Source of the DNA: Lentibacillus populi
GTDB lineage: Bacteria > Bacillota > Bacilli > Bacillales > Amphibacillaceae
Length of the DNA: 64,000 bases
NCBI GenBank assembly: GCA_014642895.1
Contig: BMJD01000003.1
Location: forward strand, 78,491 to 142,490
Direction: 5' to 3'
The notes under the pieces were generated by a model, which was not told where the DNA came from, ran no database searches, and saw only the letters and a list, made by a program, of their open reading frames with translations. Shown in pieces: positions 34,106 to 44,903 of this stretch; the stretch's first letter is position 1, and each line of letters begins with the position of its first letter. Position numbers and translations under genes: made by a program.

Positions 34106-34891
34106 CTACTTCACCAACCCCAATTCCTTCAACCCATTAAATATCCCCGATTCCTCAACCGAAGTTGTCCTCCGGTTTGCATATTTAAACAGCTCAGGAG
34201 ATGCGTTTCCCATGGCAAACCCAACGCCTGCAACTTGCAGCATTTCCTTATCGTTCATTCCATCCCCGAAGGCAATCGCATTTTCAGCCGGGATGTTCAG
34301 GCGTTTGAGTACCTGCTTGATCGCTTCCCCTTTGTTTACGGCTTTACGAATGATGTCATAGCAATGTTTAACGCCCTCAATGTTAACCTGTGAAAGATGG
34401 ATATCTGCTTCAATTTCGTAAAGTGGTACTTCAGCCGGTTGCATATTGATAACCGTGCCACCTAGGACATGGTCAACTATATCGAGGGAAAAGGCTTCAT
34501 TTTCCTTCATTTGGAATTTCTCAATAAACTGCTGCACTTCCGGTGTTTCAAAGGTTGTGAAATAATTTTTTTCATTTGTATATAGCACGAGTTCATTTCT
34601 GTTACTTTCTGCAACTTTCAGGAACTCTGTCACTGTATTAGTGTCCAAAGGTTCATTAATAATGGATTCATTTTGATATATTGCATGTGCGCCATTATAT
34701 CCAATGAATGAATTAACACCAAGCTCTTCAGCCAGTTCAGCAATCTCATGAATCGGCCGACCCGTTGCAAGGAAAACTTCAATACCCTTTTCCTTTAACT
34801 GGGCAATCGCATCCTTCGTTGATGGGCTGTAGGTATGATCTGGTTTTAGTATGGTTCCGTCGATGTCGAGGAATAGTACGTTGTATGGCAT
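34106..34891 (-). CDS. Cof-type HAD-superfamily sugar phosphatase
   Basis: 261 residues. HAD motif I is LFLDIDGTIL with the nucleophile near residue 9, motif II is FLATGRP, motif III the lysine in INKGEAIKQVL-like KGEAIKQVLKRL, and motif IV IAFGDGMNDKEML. The alpha/beta C2 cap between motifs II and III marks the Cof/YidA group, which removes phosphate from sugar phosphates or flavin precursors. GAAGGAGA lies 6 bases before ATG 34891; the frame extends further up without a site. Substrate cannot be told. Confidence 0.92.
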   Translation of the reverse strand: MPYNVLFLDIDGTILKPDHTYSPSTKDAIAQLKEKGIEVFLATGRPIHEIAELAEELGVNSFIGYNGAHAIYQNESIINEPLDTNTVTEFLKVAESNRNELVLYTNEKNYFTTFETPEVQQFIEKFQMKENEAFSLDIVDHVLGGTVINMQPAEVPLYEIEADIHLSQVNIEGVKHCYDIIRKAVNKGEAIKQVLKRLNIPAENAIAFGDGMNDKEMLQVAGVGFAMGNASPELFKYANRRTTSVEESGIFNGLKELGLVK

Positions 34892-34960
34892 GGTTGTCTC
34901 CTTCTGTAGGTAATTATTGATATTAAAAATGATTGTATCATATTTTGGATGGAATTTGGT

Positions 34961-35160
34961 GGTTGGAGGTCTGACAGGGATCCTCCAGTACAACGAAAAA
35001 GACGTTCCTTATTATCAGCAGCTTTTACACCGCGCAGTTTAAAAAATTGGGAACCCCGTATTGGGCGGATAGCAACTGAACTTGTCGATGATATAGAAGA
35101 AAATTCTACTGTTGATATCCTTCATCGTGTGAGGGAGAATGATATTATCCCCTTTAAGTA
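34961..35160 (+). pseudogene. Cytochrome P450 fragment
   Basis: DPPVQRKRRSLLSAAFTPRS and LKNWEPRIGRIATELVDDIE are the conserved C-helix region of bacterial P450s (DPPEHTR-RR...FTPR). The fragment covers about 65 codons. Neither the oxygen-binding helix nor the heme cysteine loop is present, and no start signal is seen. It overlaps the upstream region of the HAD gene and is a gene scrap. Confidence 0.75.
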
Positions 35161-35312
35161 GACAGGAAAGAGAAAGCCTATTACTGTTTACTTGAAGGGG
35201 AATTTCTATGGGGGAATTGCTAACTTTATAGCGTTAGTACATCCAGCTTTTTAACATATTTGTCATCTCAACGTGGTCAAACATTTACCATCGATATAGT
35301 CTTTTACTCCTC

Positions 35313-37094
<1,782 letters not shown>

Positions 37095-37122
37095 TTATAA
37101 GAACTCCTTTCGTAATAAAATA

Positions 37123-37137
37123 GCGCAAACGATTTCA
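37123..37137 (+). promoter_or_regulatory. cre-like site near the GH13 gene
   Basis: GCGCAAACGATTTCA matches 13 of 15 positions of the cre consensus WTGNAARCGNWWWCA. It lies 29 bases upstream of the GH13 start and could be bound by CcpA or by the local LacI-type regulator. Confidence 0.55.
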
Positions 37138-37207
37138 TGAAAAGGTTGTTTAAAAAACATGTCATCATTCCTCCTGTTTATTAAATTTAGCTTCAATCCT
37201 CTCTTCA

Positions 37208-37250
37208 AAAAACAACCCCAGCTTTTATCATAAAAAGCCGGGGTTGTTTG
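37208..37250. terminator. Strong hairpin in the divergent maltodextrin control region
   Basis: AACAACCCC.GCTTTT pairs with AAAAGC.GGGGTTGTT around a short loop, with T's after the right arm. It lies between two divergent genes, where no transcript should end, unless it insulates the two promoters or is an attenuator in the GH13 leader. Confidence 0.6.
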
Positions 37251-37375
37251 AATACAAATCATTGCCCTCTAATTGTGAATAATGATAAATCTTGTTGTTA
37301 TAACTATTAATATATAACATAATATGCAATTGTCAATAGGATTCTAGACTTGAAATAATGTTTTCAAAAAAAATA

Positions 37376-37442
37376 AAGAAAACGCTTGCAGTAAATATGA
37401 AATAACTGTAGAATAATAATAAACCTAATGCAAACGTTTGCA
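37376..37442 (+). promoter_or_regulatory. Promoter and LacI/MalR operator of the maltodextrin operon
   Basis: TTGCAG-17-TAGAAT at 37386-37414 is a good sigma-A promoter. AAGAAAACGCTTGCA at 37376-37390 is cre-like and overlaps the -35. TGCAAACGTTTGCA at 37429-37442 is a perfect 14-base palindrome of LacI type, placed just after the likely start of transcription, where a repressor would block the polymerase. The regulator encoded at 43452 is the obvious ligand-responsive candidate. Confidence 0.7.
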
Positions 37443-37515
37443 CATACAATTTTGTCATAATCAGTTCCTATTTTGTTTGAGGTTAGGTTATATCATCAAA
37501 AAGGGGAGAAATTTA

Positions 37516-38796
37516 ATGAAGAAGAAGAAGGGCATGCTTTTATTAGCGTTAGTATTATTACTAACCTTACTTGCGGCGTGTGCACCGAATCGTGAAGACA
37601 GGACCAACGCGAATACTGATGAGGGTAAAACAGAGAAGACCGAAAAACCAGAAGAACTGACTATCTGGGCAAATGATGAGGAGAAGCAACTGGAAGCAAT
37701 CAAAAAAATTGCGGCTGATTATGAGGAAAAAGAGGGAATTAAAGTTAATGTTGTAGCGAAGGCAATGCTGGACCAATTGCAAGAGTTGTCTCTTGCGGGT
37801 CCGGAGGGCAAAGGCCCTGATTTATTTTTTCAACCACATGACCAAACAGGGAATATTGTAGCACAAGGGCTTGCAGAACCTCTTGATTTATCGGATGAGG
37901 AAACAAATGGATATAGCAAGGCTGCTATTGAGGCTGTTACTTATAATTTTGATGGAAAGACCGATATATATGGAATTCCTGCAGTTATTGAAACGTATGG
38001 AATTTTTTACAATAAAGATATTGTTTCCAAAGCCCCGAAAACAATTGATGATTTATTGGCGATTCTTGAGGAAAATACGGACGCTTCAAACGAACAATAT
38101 GGCTTTTTAATGAAACCTAATGATCTTTATTTTGCTTTTCCTTTTTTTAAGAATTATGGTAGCTATATTTTTGGGGGAGACACCGGAGAATATAATACGG
38201 ATGATATTGGTTTGAATAATGAGGGCTCTGTTGAAGGTGGTAAGTTATTCCAATCATTTTTTGGTGGGGATAAAATACCTGCATCAACAACTGTAGACGT
38301 AGTCGATGGGTTATTTACAGAAGGAAAGGTAGGAGCAGTCATTAATGGGCCGTGGAGTATCGCATCATATAAAGAAGCTCTTGGCGACAGTGTTGGATTT
38401 GCGCCATTTCCAACAATTAACGGCGAACCTGGTCAGACATTGGTAGGGGTAAAATCATGGTTTGTTTCCTATTACTCTGAAGATAAAGATTGGGCAAAAG
38501 AATTAGCGTTGTTTATGACAAATGAAGAAAATCTTTCCTATTATTTTGAAGTAGCTGGGGAACTTCCTCCGAATACAAATGCTTTGGAATCTATTGATGA
38601 CCCAATATATTCTGCTTTTGCTGAACAAATAAAACATGGGGTACCAATGCCAAGTACACCGCAAATGTCTCAAGTCTGGGAGCCAATGAATAATGCGTTA
38701 CAGTTCCTGGCCGAGGGAGAGGAAGTTCAATCAGTGTTGGATGAGGCTGTTCAACAAATGGAGGATAATATTGCGGCTAGCGGTTCAGGTCAATAG
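37516..38796 (+). CDS. mdxE: Maltodextrin ABC transporter binding lipoprotein
   Basis: 426 residues. The signal peptide ends in the lipobox LAAC with C22 as the lipid-bearing residue. The mature part is a cluster B sugar-binding protein: LTIWANDEEKQLEAIKKIA, GPDLFFQPHDQTG, GAVINGPWSIASYK and MPSTPQMSQVWEPM, close to MalE/MdxE. It captures maltodextrins at the outer membrane face and passes them to the two permeases that follow. The start at 37516 has GGGGAG 7-9 bases before it; the frame opens earlier without a site. Induced probably through the operator at 37429. Confidence 0.9.
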   Translation: MKKKKGMLLLALVLLLTLLAACAPNREDRTNANTDEGKTEKTEKPEELTIWANDEEKQLEAIKKIAADYEEKEGIKVNVVAKAMLDQLQELSLAGPEGKGPDLFFQPHDQTGNIVAQGLAEPLDLSDEETNGYSKAAIEAVTYNFDGKTDIYGIPAVIETYGIFYNKDIVSKAPKTIDDLLAILEENTDASNEQYGFLMKPNDLYFAFPFFKNYGSYIFGGDTGEYNTDDIGLNNEGSVEGGKLFQSFFGGDKIPASTTVDVVDGLFTEGKVGAVINGPWSIASYKEALGDSVGFAPFPTINGEPGQTLVGVKSWFVSYYSEDKDWAKELALFMTNEENLSYYFEVAGELPPNTNALESIDDPIYSAFAEQIKHGVPMPSTPQMSQVWEPMNNALQFLAEGEEVQSVLDEAVQQMEDNIAASGSGQ

Positions 38797-38803
38797 GGGG
38801 TAG

Positions 38804-38829
38804 ATGGGGAGGAGTATCTTCTTCCCATT
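38804..38829 (+). terminator. Intercistronic hairpin after the binding-protein gene
   Basis: ATGGGGAGGA pairs with TCTTCCCAT-type bases with G-T wobbles, then TTATTTTC. Such partial terminators or 3' stabilisers often keep binding-protein levels above permease levels. Confidence 0.55.
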
Positions 38830-38866
38830 ATTTTCTTCTATCTACTAAACTAAGGGGGTGTTGGCG

Positions 38867-40195
38867 TTGACTGTACCAACCGAAGAAGATTCAAATAGAA
38901 AAAGGTTAAATATAAAGGATGTCAGAAAACATAGTCCTAAATTAGCTATGTTCCTATCGATTTTATTTGCTGGTTTAGGTCAATTGTACAACCGTAGATT
39001 TTTAAAGGGGGCTATATTTCTTTTAATTGAGGTTTCATTTCTTGTAACTTTGCTAGACTCAATAAATTTTGGATTATGGGGTTTGCGTACACTTGGTACG
39101 ATTCCAGGAACTGACCATTCCATTCGTTTACTAGTATTTGGGGTTCTTGCTTTAATTGCTGTTTTCTTTGCAATCAGTTTATATGTATTTAATGTAATTG
39201 ATGCGAGGAATCAGGCACGTAAAATTCAAAACGGATGGAAACCCTTGAAATTTAAAGAAACTGTAAAAGAAGCTTATGATAATGCTTTTCCTTATTTAAT
39301 GACGTTTCCTGGTTTATTTTTAATGATTTTTGTAGTTATATTTCCCTTGTTATTTTCTGTTTTACTAGCATTTACCAACTATAATTTATATCACTCTCCA
39401 CCTCGTAATCTGGTTGATTGGGTTGGATTTGATAATTTTGTTGACTTGGTTACTGTTCCAATTTGGCAAGATACGTTTATTAGCGTTTTTGCTTGGACGG
39501 TTGTTTGGACCGTTGTGGCGACAACATTGCAAATTGCCTTGGGGTTGTTCCTTGCTTTAATTGTAAACGATCCCAGAATCAAATTTAAAAAATTAATTCG
39601 TACAATCTTGATATTACCATGGGCGGTTCCGGCATTTGTTACAATTTTGATATTCTCGGCTATGTTTAATGATGACTTTGGTGCGATCAATCGAGATATT
39701 ATTATCCCGCTTTTTGGTGGAGAAGGTTTCCCTTGGTTAAGTGACCCTGCATATGCGCGAATAGCTATTATTATGATTCAAACATGGTTGGGATTTCCTT
39801 TTATATTTGCATTATTTACCGGTGTTTTACAAAGTATTTCAAAAGACTGGTACGAAGCTGCAGACGTAGATGGCGGTTCACGGTTTCAAAAGTTTCGTCA
39901 TATTACGTTTCCACATGTAATGTTTGCAACGGCCCCATTATTAATTATGCAATACGCACAAAACTTTAATAACTTTAATATCATTTACTTATTCAATGAA
40001 GGGGGACCACCAGTAAGAGGACAAAATGCGGGTGGAACGGATATTCTTATTTCGTGGGTTTATAAACTGACTTTTGACACAAATAATTATGCCATGGCAG
40101 CGGTTATATCGTTGATTATGGGGTTAATTGTTTCCGGATTTGCTTTTTATCAGTTTAAGAAAACGAGATCGTTCAAGGAAGAGGGTGAAATCTAA
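38867..40195 (+). CDS. mdxF: Maltodextrin ABC permease, MalF type
   Basis: 442 residues. An N-terminal region with AMFLSILFAGLGQLYNRRFLKGA and two to three extra helices, as in B. subtilis MdxF, precedes the transport core. The EAA loop YEAADVDGGSRFQKFRHITFP near residues 330-350 docks the ATPase. The start is taken as TTG 38867 because AAGGGGG lies 8 bases before it; GTG 38858 and TTG 38861 are too close. It overlaps the next gene by one base. No ATPase gene is in the operon, so a shared MsmX-type ATPase is assumed. Confidence 0.88.
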   Translation: MTVPTEEDSNRKRLNIKDVRKHSPKLAMFLSILFAGLGQLYNRRFLKGAIFLLIEVSFLVTLLDSINFGLWGLRTLGTIPGTDHSIRLLVFGVLALIAVFFAISLYVFNVIDARNQARKIQNGWKPLKFKETVKEAYDNAFPYLMTFPGLFLMIFVVIFPLLFSVLLAFTNYNLYHSPPRNLVDWVGFDNFVDLVTVPIWQDTFISVFAWTVVWTVVATTLQIALGLFLALIVNDPRIKFKKLIRTILILPWAVPAFVTILIFSAMFNDDFGAINRDIIIPLFGGEGFPWLSDPAYARIAIIMIQTWLGFPFIFALFTGVLQSISKDWYEAADVDGGSRFQKFRHITFPHVMFATAPLLIMQYAQNFNNFNIIYLFNEGGPPVRGQNAGGTDILISWVYKLTFDTNNYAMAAVISLIMGLIVSGFAFYQFKKTRSFKEEGEI

Positions 40196-41034
40196 TGAAT
40201 CAAAAAATGAAGTCCAAACTTGAAGTGACGGTACTTTATGTCATATTGGCTATTGTTGCTGTAATTATATTCTATCCTTTGGTATGGACTATTGGTATGT
40301 CCTTCAACCAGGGAACAAGCCTATACTCTTCCTCGCTAATACCAAAAGCCTTTTCATTAGATCACTATAAATGGTTGTTTAGTGAAGCCAGTGATTATTT
40401 ATTATGGTATAAAAATTCGCTTATTGTGTCTGTAGCTGTAGCGATCGGTAGTGTTATTATAACTTCGCTTGTCGCCTATGCATTTTCCAGATATAAATTT
40501 GTAGGGAGAAAGAATGGACTATATGTCTTTTTACTCTTACAAATGTTTCCGGTCATGATGGCAATGGTCGCATTGTATATTTTTTTGAATATGCTTGGCT
40601 TACTAGATACACTGACAGGATTAATATTTATATATTTAGGTGGACAGATACCGTTTAATGCGTGGTTGGTGAAAGGATACTTTGACACAATTCCACGTGA
40701 GTTGGACCAGGCAGCAAGAATAGATGGTGCAGGACATTTAAGGGTTTTCTGGAGTATAATGCTTCCACTTGCCAAGCCGATTTTGGCAGTAGTTGCTTTA
40801 TTTAACTTTATGATGCCATTATTTGACTTTCTTCTACCATCAATTGTCCTTTCAAGCCCAGAAAATTATACCTTGGCAGTAGGACTTTATAATTTCATTA
40901 ATGATCAATTTGCAAATAATTTCACTAGATTTGCTGCGGGGTCAATATTAATAGCAGTTCCTATTGCAGCTGTTTATTTATATTTACAGAGATATTTAAT
41001 CTCCGGCTTGACTGCTGGGGGATCAAAAGGATAA
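40195..41034 (+). CDS. mdxG: Maltodextrin ABC permease, MalG type
   Basis: 279 residues with six membrane helices and the EAA loop ELDQAARIDGAGHLRVFWSIMLP. The start codon overlaps the mdxF stop (TAATG), indicating coupled translation. It forms the second half of the membrane channel with MdxF. Confidence 0.9.
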   Translation: MNQKMKSKLEVTVLYVILAIVAVIIFYPLVWTIGMSFNQGTSLYSSSLIPKAFSLDHYKWLFSEASDYLLWYKNSLIVSVAVAIGSVIITSLVAYAFSRYKFVGRKNGLYVFLLLQMFPVMMAMVALYIFLNMLGLLDTLTGLIFIYLGGQIPFNAWLVKGYFDTIPRELDQAARIDGAGHLRVFWSIMLPLAKPILAVVALFNFMMPLFDFLLPSIVLSSPENYTLAVGLYNFINDQFANNFTRFAAGSILIAVPIAAVYLYLQRYLISGLTAGGSKG

Positions 41035-41075
41035 AACATATCATTTGATAATTATTTTTTGATGGAGGTACATCA

Positions 41076-43427
41076 ATGCTTGAAGACACTAGCTTTGCAA
41101 TTCACCCGGGAAAAGAAAAAGATGCCGAAAATGGACCTTATTACGATATTGGGAAACTATTAGATCACAAAAAGATAGACAACACCTATTTCTTTAATTG
41201 TGAAAACGGCAAAGTAGCTATCCGATTTTATACGGATATTATTGTACAAGTAGTCATGAATCCAACTGATGAACCAAAAATGGAAGGATCAAGGGCTGTC
41301 ATTGCTTTGCCTGAAAATGTTGCTGTTGAAGAGCAGCAAAATGAAGCGCATTTGACATTAAAAACAGACAAGTTGGAGGTTGTCATAAAAAAATCGCCGT
41401 TTCGAATAACGATTAATGACCATGATGGCCGTGAATTAGTGGCAGAAACGGATCGAGGAATGGGCTTCAAAAAGGGTGGGGAAGTCATAGCATATAAAGT
41501 CATGCATGATAACGATCATTTTTATGGTTTTGGTGAGAAATCTGGCCATTTGGATAAGCGTGGGGAAAAGTATGAAATGTGGAATACGGATGTCTATGCA
41601 CCTCATAATCCGGAAACAGATCCCTTATATGAGTCGATTCCCTATTTCATGACATTGCGTGAAGGACGTGCCCATGGTGTGTTTTTCGATAATACATTTC
41701 GAACCGTTTTCGATATGAAATCGGAGGAAAATAATTATTCTTTTTGGGCAGAAGGTGGGCAACTTGATTACTATGTTTTTGCTGGACCTGAACCGAAGAC
41801 TGTATTAGAGCAATACACACACCTGACAGGTAGAATGCCACTGCCGCCGAAATGGGCATTAGGATACCACCAGTCGCGTTATAGCTATGAATCAGAAGCA
41901 GAAGTACGAGAGCTTGCGAAAACATTCATCGAGCATGGTATCCCGCTGGATGCTATCCACCTGGACATCCATTACATGAACGGATATCGGGTGTTCACCT
42001 TTGACTCGGAACGCTTCCCAACCCCGGAAAAATTAATTGCGGATCTGCGTGAGATGGGAATTCGGATTATTCCGATTGTGGATTCAGGTGTAAAGAAGGA
42101 TCCTGAATATCACATTTATCAAGAAGGTGTTAACGAGGATCTTTTCTGTAAATATATTGAAGGTGCTATTTATTTTGGAGATGTGTGGCCTGGCACAAGT
42201 GCATTTCCTGACTTTACGGATGACAAAGTACGCAAATGGTGGGGCGATAAACATCAATTTTATACAGATTTGGGTATAGAGGGAATCTGGAATGACATGA
42301 ACGAACCTGCTGTATTCAATGAAACAAAAACAATGAACGTGGCAGTAATGCACCGCAATGACGGGAATCCAGCCACACACCGTGAACTTCATAATATTTA
42401 TGGATTCTTAATGGAGGAAGCGACTTATGAGGGGATGAAGGATCAGCTTGAAGGCAAACGTCCATTTCTATTGACCCGTGCAGGATATGCAGGTGTCCAG
42501 CGCTATGCAGCTGTCTGGACAGGGGATAACCGGAGCTTTTGGGAGCATTTGCAAATGTCACTTCCCATGGTCATGAACCTTGGACTGTCCGGGGTTCCTT
42601 TGGCCGGCCCTGATGTTGGCGGATTTGCCCATGATACCAATGCAGAACTGCTTACACGTTGGACACAGGTAGGCGCATTTACACCGTTTTTCCGGAATCA
42701 TTCGGCGCTCGGGTTTAAATATCAGGAACCATGGCAATTTGGTGAAATATATGAAACGATGATGAAAAAATATATTCGGATGCGTTATGAGTGGATGCCC
42801 CAGCTGTATTCCTTGTTTTATCAAGCTAGCAAGACAGGCATTCCAGTCATGCGTCCATTGATGCTTGAGTTTCCGGATGATGAAAAAACTTATAATTTGA
42901 ACGATCAATTTATGATTGGCGATAATGTCATTGTTGCACCAATTTTGGCACCTTCCATTACAGACCGGGCTGTTTATTTACCCGAGGGAGAGTGGGTTGA
43001 ATTATTTACTGATGTTACGTATGAAGGAAAGCTAACACATTTAATTCATGCCGAGCTGGATCATATGCCGATCTTTGTAAAGAGAGGATCAGCTCTGATG
43101 CAGACAGATTGGACGTCAAATACAAATAAAACACCAAAAACGATGACAATGCATGTGTATGCGAGTGATTCCGATGAAAGCTATCGTTTTACATTCTATG
43201 ATGATGATGGGGAGACATTCGAATACCAAGAGGATGGGTTTCTGGAGCTTGACATTGAATTAAAGTCAAGTGCAGATTCTGTTGTGATAAATGTATTGCA
43301 GCAAAATGGTGTATTTTTACCGGTATATAAAGAAATAAATGTAAATATAGCAGGACTGATGGAAGGACAACGTGTTATAATTAACGGTGAAACCAGCGGA
43401 GAAAAACACGTTATTCCATTAAAATAG
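41076..43427 (+). CDS. GH31 alpha-glucosidase
   Basis: 783 residues, no signal peptide. N-terminal beta-sandwich, then the (beta/alpha)8 barrel with LPPKWALGYHQSRYSY at about 255-270, the nucleophile D407 in GIWNDMNEPAVF, the acid/base D484 in WTGDNRSFWEHL, and two C-terminal beta domains. GH31 enzymes of this branch remove glucose from the non-reducing ends of maltose and isomaltose-type sugars in the cytoplasm. GATGGAGG lies 6 bases before the ATG. It follows the permease by 41 bases and is part of the maltodextrin operon; with the divergent GH13 enzyme it completes conversion to glucose. Confidence 0.93.
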   Translation: MLEDTSFAIHPGKEKDAENGPYYDIGKLLDHKKIDNTYFFNCENGKVAIRFYTDIIVQVVMNPTDEPKMEGSRAVIALPENVAVEEQQNEAHLTLKTDKLEVVIKKSPFRITINDHDGRELVAETDRGMGFKKGGEVIAYKVMHDNDHFYGFGEKSGHLDKRGEKYEMWNTDVYAPHNPETDPLYESIPYFMTLREGRAHGVFFDNTFRTVFDMKSEENNYSFWAEGGQLDYYVFAGPEPKTVLEQYTHLTGRMPLPPKWALGYHQSRYSYESEAEVRELAKTFIEHGIPLDAIHLDIHYMNGYRVFTFDSERFPTPEKLIADLREMGIRIIPIVDSGVKKDPEYHIYQEGVNEDLFCKYIEGAIYFGDVWPGTSAFPDFTDDKVRKWWGDKHQFYTDLGIEGIWNDMNEPAVFNETKTMNVAVMHRNDGNPATHRELHNIYGFLMEEATYEGMKDQLEGKRPFLLTRAGYAGVQRYAAVWTGDNRSFWEHLQMSLPMVMNLGLSGVPLAGPDVGGFAHDTNAELLTRWTQVGAFTPFFRNHSALGFKYQEPWQFGEIYETMMKKYIRMRYEWMPQLYSLFYQASKTGIPVMRPLMLEFPDDEKTYNLNDQFMIGDNVIVAPILAPSITDRAVYLPEGEWVELFTDVTYEGKLTHLIHAELDHMPIFVKRGSALMQTDWTSNTNKTPKTMTMHVYASDSDESYRFTFYDDDGETFEYQEDGFLELDIELKSSADSVVINVLQQNGVFLPVYKEINVNIAGLMEGQRVIINGETSGEKHVIPLK

Positions 43428-43451
43428 ACGATGTAGAGGGCTGATAGCAAA

Positions 43452-44468
43452 GTGGTAACAATTAAAGATGTAGCAAAAGCAAGTGGAGTATCCCCCTCTA
43501 CGGTCTCAAGAGTTATTGCCGACAATCCGAGAATAAGTGCGGATACAAAGAAAAAGGTACGTAAGGTCATGAAGAAACTTGGCTATCACACGAATATAAA
43601 TGCAAGGAATCTTGTCGTTAAATCTACAAAGGCAATCGGGGTTATTATGCCTTCTTCAACAAATAAAGCGTTGCAAAATCCATTTTTCCCTGAGATTCTT
43701 CGCGGGATTGGTTCGGTTATTCATAAAATGCAATATTCGATGTCACTATCAACCGGGGAGACGGAAGATGAGATCTTTGAAGAGGTAAAGCGAATGGTGT
43801 ATGGCAGTTATGTTGATGGTGTCATTTTGCTCTATTCCCGGGTCGATGACAGTGTCACGAATTTCTTATATGAACAGGATTTTCCGTTTGTCATTGTAGG
43901 GAAACCGCATGAATATGTGAACGAAATCACCCATGTGGACAATGATAATTTTCGGGCTGGAAAGGAAATTACCGAATATTTGGTTGCAAAAGGGCATCAA
44001 AAAATTGCTTTTATCGGGGGAGCAAGCGACCTGTTTGTAACGATGGATCGGCAAGCAGGATACGAATCAGCTTTAACAGAGGCAGGTATCGGGAATTGCG
44101 AGGAATACAAAATTCATACGGAGTTTCTGGAATCAGGTGGCCGGGGAGCAGTTGAAAGCTTGTTTGCACTAAATAGCCCGCCAACTGGGATCGTCGTCAG
44201 TGATGATTTGATCAGTCTTGGGGTGTTAAGCATGCTTGAAGACTCTGGGTATCACATTCCAGAGGATATTTCACTCGTTAGTTTTAACAATGTTTATTTG
44301 TCCGAAATAACAAGACCACCTTTGACAACAGTAGATGTGCAAATTTACAAGCTTGGAGCACAGTCGGCAAAGGCGCTGATTGAAAAGACATTGAATAAGA
44401 ATGAGCCTGCAAAGCGGATTATTATCCCGCATCGGATTGTTTATCGGGATTCGGTGAGTGAACGTTGA
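43452..44468 (+). CDS. LacI-family regulator of the maltodextrin operon
   Basis: 338 residues from GTG 43452. HTH at the N-terminus: VTIKDVAKASGVSPSTVSRVIADNPRIS, followed by the hinge with NARNLVVKSTKAIGV. The sugar-binding core has the usual GGRGAVESLF and PPLTTVDVQIYKLG segments. It is the last gene of mdxE-F-G-GH31-lacI, and the palindrome TGCAAACGTTTGCA in the operon's promoter is the kind of site it should bind, so autoregulation as a MalR is likely. The inducer should be maltose or a maltodextrin. A decayed copy of its second half lies at 53843. Confidence 0.9.
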   Translation: MVTIKDVAKASGVSPSTVSRVIADNPRISADTKKKVRKVMKKLGYHTNINARNLVVKSTKAIGVIMPSSTNKALQNPFFPEILRGIGSVIHKMQYSMSLSTGETEDEIFEEVKRMVYGSYVDGVILLYSRVDDSVTNFLYEQDFPFVIVGKPHEYVNEITHVDNDNFRAGKEITEYLVAKGHQKIAFIGGASDLFVTMDRQAGYESALTEAGIGNCEEYKIHTEFLESGGRGAVESLFALNSPPTGIVVSDDLISLGVLSMLEDSGYHIPEDISLVSFNNVYLSEITRPPLTTVDVQIYKLGAQSAKALIEKTLNKNEPAKRIIIPHRIVYRDSVSER

Positions 44469-44471
44469 AAG

Positions 44472-44520
44472 AAACTGTCCATCAAGGTCATGAAAACTGC
44501 CCTTGGAGGACAGTTTTTTC
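44472..44520 (+). terminator. Terminator of the maltodextrin operon
   Basis: AACTGTCC...CAAGG pairs with CCTTGG.GGACAGTT, followed by TTTTTTC. A decayed copy of the same hairpin occurs at about 54275-54327. Confidence 0.8.
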
Positions 44521-44598
44521 GTTCGTACTTCTATATTCAATTTTTATTAACAAATCCCTGAAAAACAAGATACTTATATTCAACATTTATGTCAAATG

Positions 44599-44703
44599 GT
44601 GAACTTTTGCTATTTTGTCGTAAACTTTCGCGATTTCTTGCCGAACTTTTGCTTTTTGATGTCGAACTTTGGCTAATTCATGTCGAACTTTCGCCTTTTT
44701 GAC
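44599..44703. repeat. 21-bp tandem array, five units, GTCGAACTTT type
   Basis: Five units of exactly 21 bases with the consensus NTCGAACTTTYGCTNTTTNNTG. No unique spacers. The consensus is unrelated to the GATCRGCG family but the period is the same. It lies between the maltodextrin operon terminator and the next regulator gene. Confidence 0.85.
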
Positions 44704-44863
44704 AAATCCACAACAAAATAGCCATTCCAACATAGCGGAACAGCTTTATGATTGCGATTTTTTGTTTTATGGGAACCCTCACAGAATGCTGTTTCGGTCC
44801 CTCTTTACCTCCTACAGTTCAATCCTGCACAGATAACATGAAATTGAATTTAGTGACCGCAAT

Positions 44864-44884
44864 TTGTTATTATTAATATAACAA
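44864..44884. promoter_or_regulatory. Inverted repeat before the GntR gene
   Basis: TTGTTAT and ATAACAA flank a 7-base centre; a similar sequence occurs in the promoter of the sugar ABC operon at 46410-46426. It is probably the operator of the regulator encoded 20 bases downstream. Confidence 0.6.
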
Positions 44885-44903
44885 TTAGCTGAGGAATGAT
44901 CGA

